A DNA stretch of 64,000 bases from Clostridium beijerinckii (GTDB lineage: Bacteria; Bacillota; Clostridia; Clostridiales; Clostridiaceae), in NCBI GenBank assembly GCA_003129525.1, contig CP029329.1, forward strand, positions 815,001 to 879,000, written 5' to 3'. The translations under genes were made by a program, and so were the position numbers. The notes under the pieces were generated by a model that did not search any database, was not told where the DNA came from, and worked only from the letters and a program-made list of their open reading frames with translations. Shown piece by piece: positions 8,111 through 17,449 of the stretch (positions within the stretch are counted from its first letter, which is position 1; each line of letters begins with the position of its first letter).

Positions 8111-9367
8111 TTATTTTAACTTATGAACAAATAATCCACTTCTTAATTTAGGTTCAAACCATGTTGATTTTGGTGGCATTACTTCTCCGATATCTGCAAC
8201 ACTCATTATATCACTAACTTCTGTTGGATACATCGAGAATGCTATCTTCATATCTTTATTTGCTCTTCTTTCAAGCTCTTTAAGGCCTCTAATTCCACCA
8301 ATGAAATCTATTCTTTCTGATGTTCTTACATCTTCAATTCCTAATATAGGTGTCAAAACGTTGTTCTGAAGTATTGCAACATCAAGACTATCTATTGGAT
8401 CTTCAGGATTGTAAATACCATCTTTAGCTTCTAATATATACCATTTACTTTCTACATACATTCCAAACGTATGCTTTTTAGCTGGTTTTACTGGTCCTTC
8501 AGTAATTGATTCTGTTACATTAAACTTTTCTTCAAGTTTTTCTATTAATTCAGTTTTAGTTAACCCATTTAAATCTTTTACTACTCTGTTGTAATCCATA
8601 ACCATCAAATCATTATCCGGGAATGCAACTGCTAAGAAATAATTAAATTCTTCTTCACCAGTATAATCTGGATTTTCGGCTCTTCTCTTAAGCCCAACCT
8701 TTACGGCAGATGCTGATCTATGATGCCCATCTGCAATATATAAATAATCAATTTCCTTAAATAAATCAATTAATTCGCTTATGATAATATCATTATCAAT
8801 TATCCAAACAATATGACTTATTCCATCTTCAGACACAAAATTATATATAGGCGTTCTCTTGCTTTCATTTTCAATCCAAGCGTCTATTATTTCCGATGCA
8901 ATTTGATCTTCCTTATACGTTAAGAAAATGGGACCTGTATTTGCATCACAATAATCAACATGATTAATTCTATCTTCTTCTTTATCTGCTCTGGTGAATT
9001 CATGTTTTTTTATTACATTATTTATATAATCATCAATGGAAGCACAGAATACTATTCCTGTTTGAGCTCTTCCATTCATTATTTGTCTATATATGTACAA
9101 GCACGGCTCATAATCTTGAATATATTCTCCATCTGTTATCATTCTATCAAGATTTTCTCTAGCCTTTTCATACACCTTTGGATCATGTATGTTTATTGAT
9201 GGATCCAAATCTATTTCAGGTCTATCAACATGAAGAAATGAGTGTGGATTTCCAGCTACCATTTCTCTTGCTTCATCGCTATTCATTACATCATAAGGTA
9301 AAGCTGCTATTTTTGAAGCTAATTCCGCAACTGGTCTTATTCCATTAAAAGCTTTAACTATCGCCAT
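8111..9367 (-). CDS. DUF1015 family protein of the serine locus
   Basis: A 418-residue protein of the DUF1015 family, conserved in clostridia beside serA and serC. Family features are the N-terminal AFNGIRPVAELASKIAALPYDV, the central YIADGHHRSASAVKVGL, and PDNDLMVMDYNRVVKDLNGL. The HHRS motif resembles the DGHHR of ParB/Srx-fold nucleotide-binding domains, and DUF1015 members have been linked to serine kinase-like activity, but I cannot assign a reaction. It starts at ATG with a GGAGG site, 20 nt after serA, so the two are co-transcribed. The full family length is present. Confidence 0.88.
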   Translation of the reverse strand: MAIVKAFNGIRPVAELASKIAALPYDVMNSDEAREMVAGNPHSFLHVDRPEIDLDPSINIHDPKVYEKARENLDRMITDGEYIQDYEPCLYIYRQIMNGRAQTGIVFCASIDDYINNVIKKHEFTRADKEEDRINHVDYCDANTGPIFLTYKEDQIASEIIDAWIENESKRTPIYNFVSEDGISHIVWIIDNDIIISELIDLFKEIDYLYIADGHHRSASAVKVGLKRRAENPDYTGEEEFNYFLAVAFPDNDLMVMDYNRVVKDLNGLTKTELIEKLEEKFNVTESITEGPVKPAKKHTFGMYVESKWYILEAKDGIYNPEDPIDSLDVAILQNNVLTPILGIEDVRTSERIDFIGGIRGLKELERRANKDMKIAFSMYPTEVSDIMSVADIGEVMPPKSTWFEPKLRSGLFVHKLK

Positions 9368-9387
9368 TGAAAATTCCTCCCAAATAA

Positions 9388-10296
9388 TTATATATTAAAG
9401 AATTCCTTAATTACTGAAACTACTTCTTCACCAATTCTTGTTTGAGCTTCTTCAGTTGCAGCTCCAATATGTGGTGTAACGCTAACTTTTGCGTGGTTAA
9501 TTAATGTTTCATTCTTAGTTGGTTCTTGTTCAAATACATCAATACCTGCTCCAGCAATTTCTCCATTATCAAGTGCTTCAATTAATGCTGCTTCATCAAC
9601 AACTTTACCTCTAGCGCAGTTAATAAGGTATGCTGTATTCTTCATTAATTCTAATTCTTTCTTTCCAATTAATGAACCTGCTACTTTGTCATATGGTACA
9701 TGAAGTGAAATAAAGTCCGAAGTCTTTAATACTTCTTCTAATGATACAAAGTCATAATCTAAATCATCATGTTTTCCTTCTATTGTATAATATATAACAG
9801 TCATACCTAAAGCAGTAGCTTTCTTAGCTAAAGATTGACCTATTCTTCCCATTCCAATGATTCCAAGTGTTTTACCTGCAATTTCAGTTCCTTGGTATTT
9901 CTTTTTATTCCATTCACCATTTCTCATAGTGTAGTTAGATATAGCAATAAATCTTGCTAATGCAAACATATGACCAAGTGCAAGCTCTGCGACTGAATCT
10001 GAACTAGCTGAAGGTGTATTTCTTACAGTTACCCCAATACTTTCCCCAGCAGGTATATCTATATTATCTATTCCAACCCCAGCTCTAATAGCTAATTTTA
10101 ATTTTCCACCTTCTTCTGCTTTAAATACATCAGAAGTAAGCGTTGTAGCTGATCTAATAACTATTGCATCGAAATCTTTTAATTTCTCTCCTAATACGTC
10201 TTGTTCAAAATGTTCATTAATAACCTCTGCACCTAATGCCTTTAAGGCTTCAATTGATGCACTTTCTAATCCATCGTTTGTTAATACTCTAATCAT
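9388..10296 (-). CDS. serA: D-3-phosphoglycerate dehydrogenase, short form
   Basis: A 302-residue NAD-dependent D-2-hydroxyacid dehydrogenase, the first enzyme of serine synthesis from 3-phosphoglycerate. The substrate domain carries IRAGVGIDNIDI, the Rossmann segment has GIIGMGRIGQSLA (GxGxxG near residues 147-152), and the catalytic region has NCARGKVVDEAAL and PHIGAATEEAQ with the catalytic Arg, Glu and His. It lacks the C-terminal ACT and intervening domains of long SerA, so serine feedback is not evident. The ATG follows a TTAGGGGGGAT site. Only DUF1015 follows. The serC aminotransferase usually found in front of this pair is missing. A related 2-hydroxyacid dehydrogenase is the alternative, but the DUF1015 neighbour supports SerA. 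Confidence 0.9.
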   Translation of the reverse strand: MIRVLTNDGLESASIEALKALGAEVINEHFEQDVLGEKLKDFDAIVIRSATTLTSDVFKAEEGGKLKLAIRAGVGIDNIDIPAGESIGVTVRNTPSASSDSVAELALGHMFALARFIAISNYTMRNGEWNKKKYQGTEIAGKTLGIIGMGRIGQSLAKKATALGMTVIYYTIEGKHDDLDYDFVSLEEVLKTSDFISLHVPYDKVAGSLIGKKELELMKNTAYLINCARGKVVDEAALIEALDNGEIAGAGIDVFEQEPTKNETLINHAKVSVTPHIGAATEEAQTRIGEEVVSVIKEFFNI

Positions 10297-10878
10297 TGAA
10301 AAAATCCCCCCTAATTTAAATACGCTTATTGCTTTAATATTTTCCTATATAACTTTATAAGAGTTAAAGGCACCTTAAAAATAACCAGTAATATGCTAGT
10401 CTATTTTTAGATGTCAAAATATTGCGAAATTTCAAAATATACAAGCCAACATTCCCCATCAAAACTATCTGAATTGTAATTACAAAGATACATTCTAGCC
10501 CTAAAATCTCTTCTATACACTCAAATAATTCTTTATGTTCTTAAAATATGGAATCTGTAATTAATTAATCATGAATATTTTAGTTTTTAATTTGTTATAT
10601 TCATCATCTGCTTAAAACTTGTTTGTTATATTCTACTACGTATTTAATTTTAATTCAATACTTTCTTCTATTGAATCATGATTTTAGTTGATAGTTATAT
10701 ATTTTTTTATTAATATATAGCTATCATTATTAAAAATATATTAAAATCCTTATCTAATTGATATTCAGATTAATCTTAATTAAAAATAGTTTAATATCAG
10801 ATTCAAATTTAATCCCATGGATGCTACCTTTTAATATATTTATCATTTAACATCATCATTTTCCTAAGTAACACAAAA
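10297..10878. other. Long intergenic region upstream of serA
   Basis: About 580 bp without a credible gene. I found no T-box signature and no serC fragment. A near-perfect hairpin (TGATAG...CTATCA with an AT stem) lies at about 10690-10727 and a smaller one near 10664-10685. A weak copy of a dispersed motif (AAAAATAACCAGTAATATG) is at about 10376-10396. Confidence 0.5.
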
Positions 10879-10925
10879 AAGCTGTTCCAAATACATTTTT
10901 TTTGTATTTGGAACAGCTTCATATT
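10879..10925 (-). terminator. oppA terminator
   Basis: A 16-bp perfect stem (10879-10894 with 10904-10919, AAGCTGTTCCAAATAC) lies 33 nt after the oppA stop codon. U-rich tail on the minus strand. Confidence 0.9.
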
Positions 10926-10951
10926 TTTATTTTATATTTAACTACTGTAAA

Positions 10952-12610
10952 TTATTTTTTGCCTTCTACATAAGCATTTTTAAAGTAAATGCTATTCATT
11001 ACAGATACTCTTGCATCCTTAACATAATCTTTTATTCCTATTGTTCTTGTATAGTAGTATAAAGGAATAACTGGCATATCTGCCATTAACATGTCTTCTG
11101 CTTGATGTAATAAATCCATTCTCTTTGTAGTATCTAGTTCTTTCTTTGCAGCATTAATAACTGTATCAAACTTTGGATTGTTATATCCAGAGTTATTTTG
11201 TGCAGAAGTTGATATAAACATATCTAAGAAAGTCATTGGATCTACATAGTCAGCATTCCATCCATCTCTTGCAATTTCATAGTTCTTTGCAACTCTTGTT
11301 GATAAGAATACTTTCCATTCTTGACTTTGAAGTTCAACATTTACACCTATCTTTTTCCACATATCTTGAATAGCTTGCATTGTGTCTCCATGACCACTTT
11401 CTGGGTTATAAAGTAATACAAGTTGTGGTAATCCTTGACCATCTGGGAAGCCTGCTTCAGCTAATAATTTTTTAGCTTCTTCTACATTTCCCTTTGGATC
11501 AAAGTAAGTAGTTTTGTCTGTAAAATCTTTTCCATCAGCTTCTATAATTCCCTTTCCTACCATACCATGAGCAGGAATTTGTCCACCTTTAGTTACATTG
11601 TCAACAATTGATTGTCTGTCTATCGCAAGATTTAAAGCCTTTCTTACCTTTGCATCACTTAAAACTTTAGCAGCATTTGGATCTACTGCTTTTGCTTGTT
11701 CTGAAACATTTATTGATAAGTAGTAAGTTGCTAAATTAGGATATGACTTAGCACTACCGTCCTTTATTGCTGTTTGTATGTCTGATTTTGGAACTGTATC
11801 AACTATATCAAATTGGCCTGATTTATAACTTGCCCATGCTGAAGTTTCTTCTGCAACTAGTTTCATTGTTAATTTATCTAGTTTTACAGAATCTTTATCA
11901 TAATAATTTTCATTTTTTTCTAATACTACTTGATCTTTCATTTTATAATCTGTAATTTTAAAAGGTCCATTTGAAACTAAAGTTTTTGCATCAGTTGCCC
12001 AATCTTTATTGCTTTCAACGACCTTTTGATTTACTGGATAATAGAATGGTTGTGATGTTAATTCTAAGAAATATGGTGTTGGTGCTTCTAAAGTAACTAC
12101 TAATGTAGTATCATCAGTTGCCTTAACTCCAACAGCATCTGCACTTCCTTTTCCTGTATTATATGCTTCTGCTCCCTTAAGGTACAATAATTGATATGAA
12201 TATTCAGATGCTGTTTCAGGATTTAGTAATCTCTTCCATTCATATTCATAATCGCTTGCCTTAAGTGGATCTCCATTTGACCATTTAAGATCTTTTCTTA
12301 GCTTAAAAGTATATGTTAATCCATCTGCTGATACTTCCCAGCTTTCAGCATCACCCTTAGTTGCTTTTTCATTTTCGTCTAATTCACATAGACCTGTAAA
12401 AGCATTTACTAATACAGTAGTTCCTGTAGTATCTGTATTTAATGCTGGATCTAAAGTTCTTGGATCTGCTCCTAAGTTATACGTTATTTCTTGCTTACTT
12501 GCACTTCCTGCTTTATCATCACTTTTAGAACCACAACCAGTTAAGATTGACATTCCAAGAGTTGCTGCTAAAGCTATTGCACATATTTTTTTTGCTTTAC
12601 TTGTCTTCAT
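10952..12610 (-). CDS. oppA: Oligopeptide ABC transporter, substrate-binding lipoprotein
   Basis: A 552-residue extracellular solute-binding protein of family 5. The N-terminus is a lipoprotein signal with lipobox LTGCGSKS (Cys near 26). The mature protein has ITYNLGADPRTLDPALNTDT, WSNGDPLKASDYEYEWKRLL and the C-terminal AEDMLMADMPVIPLYYYTRT, all typical of OppA. It captures oligopeptides outside the membrane for the OppBCDF channel. The ATG has an AAAGGGGGAAAT site. It is the last gene of the operon, 164 nt after oppF, so it may have an extra promoter giving the excess that binding proteins need, though I did not find one. Confidence 0.94.
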   Translation of the reverse strand: MKTSKAKKICAIALAATLGMSILTGCGSKSDDKAGSASKQEITYNLGADPRTLDPALNTDTTGTTVLVNAFTGLCELDENEKATKGDAESWEVSADGLTYTFKLRKDLKWSNGDPLKASDYEYEWKRLLNPETASEYSYQLLYLKGAEAYNTGKGSADAVGVKATDDTTLVVTLEAPTPYFLELTSQPFYYPVNQKVVESNKDWATDAKTLVSNGPFKITDYKMKDQVVLEKNENYYDKDSVKLDKLTMKLVAEETSAWASYKSGQFDIVDTVPKSDIQTAIKDGSAKSYPNLATYYLSINVSEQAKAVDPNAAKVLSDAKVRKALNLAIDRQSIVDNVTKGGQIPAHGMVGKGIIEADGKDFTDKTTYFDPKGNVEEAKKLLAEAGFPDGQGLPQLVLLYNPESGHGDTMQAIQDMWKKIGVNVELQSQEWKVFLSTRVAKNYEIARDGWNADYVDPMTFLDMFISTSAQNNSGYNNPKFDTVINAAKKELDTTKRMDLLHQAEDMLMADMPVIPLYYYTRTIGIKDYVKDARVSVMNSIYFKNAYVEGKK

Positions 12611-12774
12611 TATATATTTCCCCCTTAAAGTTAATTATTTATTATAATACCTACTAACGTTATTATTGCAAAAAAACTTTAGCAGTATACTATTACTTAT
12701 TGATAAATTTTATTTGTATAATCTACTACATTTTTAATAGATTTATATATTAAATTAATTTTCTATAAAATCAA

Positions 12775-13755
12775 TTAATCATATAAGTGACATGCCACAA
12801 AATGCCCCGGTTTAACTTCTTTCAATTCAGGATCTACTTCTGAACAAATTGGTTTCGCATATTTACATCTTCCTTTAAATCTGCAACCTGGTGGTGGATC
12901 TATTGGAGAAGGAATATCTCCTTCTAAAACTATTCTTTGACTATTTTTAGCAGCATCTGGATCTGGTATTGGCACTGCTGAAAGTAACGCTTGTGTATAT
13001 GGATGTAATCCTTCTGAATATACTTTATTACTTTCTCCCTTTTCAACCATTCTTCCAAGATACATAACTCCAATATGAGTTGATATATGTTTAACCATTG
13101 AAAGATCATGAGCTATAAAAAGATAAGTTAATCCTAATTCTTCTTGAAGTTCTTCAAGCATGTTTATAACTTGCGCTTGAATTGAAACATCAAGAGCTGA
13201 TATTGGTTCATCGCATATTATTAAAGAAGGCTCTACAGCCAATGCTCTTGCAATACCTATTCTTTGTCTTTGTCCTCCTGAAAACTCATGAGGGTATCTA
13301 TTTATATGGTCACTTGCAAGACCAACCTTTGATAAAAGGCTTCTTATTCTTTCTGTTCTTGCCTCTCCTGTTAATAGTTTATGAACATCAAGAGCTTCAC
13401 CAATTATATCGCCAACAGTCATTCTTGGATTTAATGATGCATATGGATCTTGGAAAATCATTTGCATTTCTTTTCTAAGGGGCACCATATCCTTAACTGA
13501 ATTTTTTGTTATATCTTTTCCATTAAATATTATTTGGCCTGATGTTGGTTCATAAAGCTTTAATATAGTTCTTCCTGTAGTTGTCTTACCACAACCAGAT
13601 TCACCTACTAGTCCTAAAGTCTCTCCTCTATTAATTGAAAATGAAACTCTATCTACTGCTTTAACATAACTTTTGCCTTTAAATAAGCCCTTCTTTGCAG
13701 GGAAGTATTTGCATAAATCTTTTACTTCTAAAATTACATCTTTATTATCTTCCAC
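12775..13755 (-). CDS. oppF: Oligopeptide ABC transporter ATP-binding protein OppF
   Basis: A 326-residue ABC ATPase. Walker A is GESGCGKTT (residues 54-62), the signature is FSGGQRQRIGIARAL, Walker B is LIICDEPISALD, and the switch is IAHDLSMV. The C-terminal OppD/F extension has the conserved PPPGCRFKGRCKYAKPIC cysteines. Its start is GTG overlapping the oppD stop (TAGTG), so translation is coupled. An N-terminal YFPAKKG segment is typical of OppF rather than OppD. It drives peptide uptake with OppD at the inner membrane face. Confidence 0.95.
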   Translation of the reverse strand: MEDNKDVILEVKDLCKYFPAKKGLFKGKSYVKAVDRVSFSINRGETLGLVGESGCGKTTTGRTILKLYEPTSGQIIFNGKDITKNSVKDMVPLRKEMQMIFQDPYASLNPRMTVGDIIGEALDVHKLLTGEARTERIRSLLSKVGLASDHINRYPHEFSGGQRQRIGIARALAVEPSLIICDEPISALDVSIQAQVINMLEELQEELGLTYLFIAHDLSMVKHISTHIGVMYLGRMVEKGESNKVYSEGLHPYTQALLSAVPIPDPDAAKNSQRIVLEGDIPSPIDPPPGCRFKGRCKYAKPICSEVDPELKEVKPGHFVACHLYD

Positions 13756-14762
13756 TACTTTTTCCTCCTTATAGGTGATTCAACTTTTGGTGCATCTTCA
13801 TGACATAACCAACATGCCACTTCATGTTTTTCTCCTACTTTAAACTGTGGAGGTTGTTTTTGAAGACAAATCTTCATTGCATAATCGCATCTAGCTGCAA
13901 ATGGACATCCAACTGGTGGATTTAATAAATCTGGTGGTTGTCCTTCAATCGGAACAAGTTTTTCTTTAACATCTTCCTTAGGATTTGGAATACTTCTTAA
14001 AAGCCCCCAAGTATAAGGATGTTTTCCTCTGTAAAATATATCTTCTGTAGTTCCAGTTTCTACTATTATTCCACCATACATTACATTGATTTTAGTACAT
14101 ACGTCTGCAACAACTCCTAAATCATGAGTTATTAAAATTATTGACGTATTAAGCTTTTCTTTTATATCTTTCAACAAGTCTAAAATTTGAGCTTGAATTG
14201 TAACATCTAATGCTGTTGTTGGTTCATCTGCTATAATAAGCTTTGGTTCACAAATCAAACTCATTGCTATCATAGCTCTTTGTCTCATACCACCTGAAAA
14301 TTCATGAGGATATTGCTTCATTCTTTTTTCAGGACTTGGTATTCCAACTAATCCAAGCATTTTTATTGCTTGTATTCTCGCTTCTTTTCTACTAATTTTT
14401 CTATGTTTTAATAGAGGCTCCATTAATTGATCCCCTATTGTATATACTGGGTTTAATGATGTCATAGGGTCTTGAAATATCATTCCTATATCATTTCCTC
14501 TTATAGCTTCCATTTGAGATTCTTTAATATTTGAAATGTCTCTACCATCAAAATGTATTTCTCCACCTGCAAGTCTTCCATTATCAGCAAGTAGTCTCAT
14601 AATTGACATCATAGTAACACTTTTACCGCAACCTGATTCTCCAACTATACCTAATGCTTCTCCCTTTTCTAAATAAAAAGATACCCCTCTTACTGCATGA
14701 ACTTCACCAGCACTAGTTTTAAAGGAAGTTTGTAAGTCTTTTATATCTAATAAATTTTCCAT
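13755..14762 (-). CDS. oppD: Oligopeptide ABC transporter ATP-binding protein OppD
   Basis: A 335-residue ABC ATPase. Motifs are Walker A GESGCGKSVT, signature FSGGMRQRAMIAMSL, Walker B LIIADEPTTALD and switch ITHDLGVVADV. The C-terminal extension NPPVGCPFAARCDYAMKIC is diagnostic for the peptide/nickel family. The ATG has an AGGAGGAAGATAA site. It lies 14 nt after oppC and overlaps oppF by one base. It pairs with OppF as a heterodimer. Confidence 0.95.
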   Translation of the reverse strand: MENLLDIKDLQTSFKTSAGEVHAVRGVSFYLEKGEALGIVGESGCGKSVTMMSIMRLLADNGRLAGGEIHFDGRDISNIKESQMEAIRGNDIGMIFQDPMTSLNPVYTIGDQLMEPLLKHRKISRKEARIQAIKMLGLVGIPSPEKRMKQYPHEFSGGMRQRAMIAMSLICEPKLIIADEPTTALDVTIQAQILDLLKDIKEKLNTSIILITHDLGVVADVCTKINVMYGGIIVETGTTEDIFYRGKHPYTWGLLRSIPNPKEDVKEKLVPIEGQPPDLLNPPVGCPFAARCDYAMKICLQKQPPQFKVGEKHEVACWLCHEDAPKVESPIRRKK

Positions 14763-14776
14763 TGTTTATCTTCCTC

Positions 14777-15721
14777 CTATCTCTTGTTCTTAGGATCTAA
14801 TGCTTGACTTAATCCATCACCAAAAAGGTTAAACGCTAGTATGATTATACAAATCATTGCTGATGGAAACATTAATTGATATGGATATGAATAAATGCCT
14901 TGCATTGCTTCATTTGCTAATGTTCCAAGTGATGCTCTTGGTGCTGCAATTCCTAGTCCTAAAAAGCTTAAAAACGCTTCAGTAAATACAGCTTCTGGAA
15001 TTAATAATGTTAATGTAACCATTATTGATCCCATGCAGTTTGGTATTAAATGTCTTATTAATATTCTAAAATTTGATGCACCTAATGACTTTGCAGCAAG
15101 AACAAATTCTTGTTGTTTTAATTGAAGTACATCTCCTCTTACTATTCTAGCCATCCCAATCCAATATGATATTGAAAGAGCTAATACAATTGTTAAAAGA
15201 CCACTTCCTGCTGCTCCTGGCTTATTTAAAATAGCCATAAAGATTATTACATATATAGTTAATGGGATTGAAGATATAACATCCACGATTCTCATTAATA
15301 TAGTATCTACGAATCCACCAAAGAAACCTGCTATTCCACCATATATTACTCCAATGACTAAATTTATAAATGCTGCTAAAACTGCAATAGCTAATGAATA
15401 TCTTGCTCCATAAAAAATTCTAACGAATATATCTCTTCCAAGATTATCTGTTCCAAACCAATGTTCTGCTGAAGGTTTTAAATAAGTTGCCGATAACTCA
15501 TTTGCAGCATAATCATATTGAGAGAAAACTGGAATAAAAATAGCTGCAAGAACAACTACTATTATTACAATTAACGATCCTAATGCTAATTTATCTTTTT
15601 TCAATCTCGTCCAAGCATCTTTCCAGTATCCAACACTAGGTCTAATTGACACCTCTATTTTCTTTTCTTCTTCGCTTAGAGGAGTAAATAAGTCCTTGTT
15701 GATTTTTAATTGGTTTTCCAT
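14777..15721 (-). CDS. oppC: Oligopeptide ABC transporter permease OppC
   Basis: A 314-residue membrane permease with an N-terminal cytoplasmic tail, a first helix near residues 45-70 and five more helices. The family segment LKPSAEHWFGTDNLGRDIFVRIFYGARYSL identifies OppC/DppC, and the coupling loop reads EFVLAAKSLGASNFRILIRH. It forms the channel with OppB. The ATG has a GGGAGGAGAAAG site and lies 12 nt after oppB. Confidence 0.95.
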   Translation of the reverse strand: MENQLKINKDLFTPLSEEEKKIEVSIRPSVGYWKDAWTRLKKDKLALGSLIVIIVVVLAAIFIPVFSQYDYAANELSATYLKPSAEHWFGTDNLGRDIFVRIFYGARYSLAIAVLAAFINLVIGVIYGGIAGFFGGFVDTILMRIVDVISSIPLTIYVIIFMAILNKPGAAGSGLLTIVLALSISYWIGMARIVRGDVLQLKQQEFVLAAKSLGASNFRILIRHLIPNCMGSIMVTLTLLIPEAVFTEAFLSFLGLGIAAPRASLGTLANEAMQGIYSYPYQLMFPSAMICIIILAFNLFGDGLSQALDPKNKR

Positions 15722-15733
15722 TCTTTCTCCTCC

Positions 15734-16660
15734 CTAAACTTCTGTATTTTGTAATTTTATCCTTGGATCAATTACTACATATAATATATCTACAATGAAA
15801 GTAAAAAATATTAACATTGTGCAATAAAACACAGTTACTCCAAGTAACATAGAATAATCTCTATTTGTAACTGACTGTACGAATTCATTTCCAAGACCTG
15901 GAATAGCAAAAATCTTTTCTGTTACAAAACTTCCTGTTAATATACTTGCTACCAATGGTCCAACATATGTAATTATCGGAATTAATGAATTTCTTAATGC
16001 ATGTTTAAATATAATTGTACCTTTGCTTAACCCTTTAGCTTTTGCAGTTCTCATGTAATCAGCTTTCAATACATCTATTAACTTACTTCTTGTAAGTCTT
16101 GTAATAAATGATAAAGATGCTGCTGATAATGCTATACAAGGCATTATATAATTCTTCCAACCGCTAAATCCAGTTGCTGGCAATATTGAAAGCTCAACAG
16201 CCAGTACATATATTAAAACAGCTCCTATTACGAAACTTGGTATCGTAGTACATAAGGTTGCAATGACTACTATTAATTTATCTGGCCATTTTCCATTTTT
16301 AAGTGCTGCAAGTATTCCTAGGATTATACCTCCTACTATAGCTATAGCTACTGCTACCATTCCTATCTTTGCAGATGCTGGGAATGATTGAGTTATAGTA
16401 TCCGATACTTGTCTACCTTTAAAAATCATTGATTCACCAAGATCTCCTTGAACTAAGTTTTTCATATACATTCCATATTGTTCAATTAAAGGCTTATCAA
16501 GTCCATATTTCATTTCCATATTAGCTTTAACTTGAGGTGTTAGTTTTTCACCATCGAATGGGCCTCCTGGCATAAGTCGCATTAGAAAAAATGTTACTGT
16601 TATTACAACCCATATTGTTAGTAGACTTGTAAAAAATCTTTTTCCAATATATTTTAACAT
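15734..16660 (-). CDS. oppB: Oligopeptide ABC transporter permease OppB
   Basis: First gene of the opp operon, 308 residues. I place the start at the ATG of MLKYIGKRFFTSLL (16658-16660) because it follows GGAGAGGGACAC. A longer frame runs to 16780 but its extra 40 residues lack a ribosome binding site and are not family-like. Six membrane helices are visible, with MRLMPGGPFDGEKLTPQV after the first and the coupling loop DYMRTAKAKGLSKG. It pairs with OppC to form the peptide channel. Confidence 0.94.
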   Translation of the reverse strand: MLKYIGKRFFTSLLTIWVVITVTFFLMRLMPGGPFDGEKLTPQVKANMEMKYGLDKPLIEQYGMYMKNLVQGDLGESMIFKGRQVSDTITQSFPASAKIGMVAVAIAIVGGIILGILAALKNGKWPDKLIVVIATLCTTIPSFVIGAVLIYVLAVELSILPATGFSGWKNYIMPCIALSAASLSFITRLTRSKLIDVLKADYMRTAKAKGLSKGTIIFKHALRNSLIPIITYVGPLVASILTGSFVTEKIFAIPGLGNEFVQSVTNRDYSMLLGVTVFYCTMLIFFTFIVDILYVVIDPRIKLQNTEV

Positions 16661-16928
16661 GTGTCCCTCTCCTTCTTTTTCTATTTCTGTTTGTCTATAT
16701 ATTAATTTGTTTAACAATTGAAAAAATATATAATTACGTAAAAGCTGCCATTTATATACATACAGTTCTGTTTTTGACACAAGAGCTTCTATATATACTT
16801 AGCGCATTTAATATATTAATAGAGTCATTAAACGCATTTTTGTCATTTAACAACTCCTTCGCCATTTTATTTATCAATATTTAATTTTTTACCAATAAAA
16901 TTTAACTTATCATCAATACAACATTATA

Positions 16929-16957
16929 ATAATAATATTTTTATCTATAGGTGTCAA
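16929..16957 (-). promoter_or_regulatory. opp operon promoter
   Basis: -35 TTGACA (16952-16957) and -10 TATTAT (16929-16934) are spaced exactly 17 bp. The predicted start near 16921 leaves a leader of about 260 nt before oppB, with no recognised riboswitch. From 16958 to 17172 I see nothing else convincing. Confidence 0.6.
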
Positions 16958-17172
16958 TATTTTATTTGAATTAGATAATGCAAAATCATATAAACTTTGC
17001 TCTTTTTCTTTGTCTTCATTCATTGTCTAATTCCCAACATATTCCATTTACTTTTTTGTATGAAAATATATAAAAAAAATTATAAAAGATATTTATCCAA
17101 TTTTTAAGACAAATACCTCTTATATTTTATTTATATTTCACTATATTCTAAAACAGTACACTTTAATTATGA

Positions 17173-17349
17173 TTAATCCTCATCATCAAAATATAATACT
17201 GATTCTGTTTCCCTACAATACTTGACACACATACATTGAGCTAATTTTCTTGGACATCTATAACATAAACAAGTTAAATCCCCGCCGTTACATTTTCCTT
17301 GTTTTAGTTCTGTGCAATCTCCACAGTTCACTCCATTTCCTGCTGGCAT
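17173..17349 (-). CDS. Small cysteine-rich protein, 58 residues, unknown function
   Basis: A short gene with a strong TTAAAGGAGTGGTGAG site ahead of ATG. The product starts MPAGNGVNCGDC and ends SVLYFDDED. It has nine cysteines at residues 9, 12, 20, 27, 29, 32, 39, 41 and 45, with Cx2C, CxCx2C and CxCx3C spacings, and no signal peptide. That pattern suggests a zinc- or iron-sulfur-binding or metal-storage peptide kept in the reducing cytoplasm. I do not recognise the family. It stands alone between the M13 peptidase gene and the opp operon on the same strand, with its own spacing on both sides. Good ribosome binding site and codon use make it a real gene. Confidence 0.8.
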   Translation of the reverse strand: MPAGNGVNCGDCTELKQGKCNGGDLTCLCYRCPRKLAQCMCVKYCRETESVLYFDDED

Positions 17350-17399
17350 AATAATCTCACCACTCCTTTAATTTTAATATACTATTTCAATAGTAGGCC

Positions 17400-17433
17400 A
17401 CATGAAAGAAAATAACAAGTCAAATATGCCATG
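17400..17433. repeat. Copy of a dispersed intergenic motif
   Basis: Contains AGAAAATAACAAGTCAAA. Similar sequences in gaps occur near 25207, 29120, 31965 and 57595. It lies between the M13 peptidase and the cysteine-rich gene. Confidence 0.5.
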
Positions 17434-17449
17434 TTAATATCAAAGTTCT

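Noticed and set aside
10297..10878. T-box or serine-responsive leader for serA
   Set aside because: No AGGGTGGNACCGCG-type motif and no specifier stem could be found on the minus strand.
16900..17030. Possible 35-residue minus-strand ORF beginning MNEDKEKEQSLYDF
   Set aside because: No ribosome binding site and it would overlap the predicted opp promoter.
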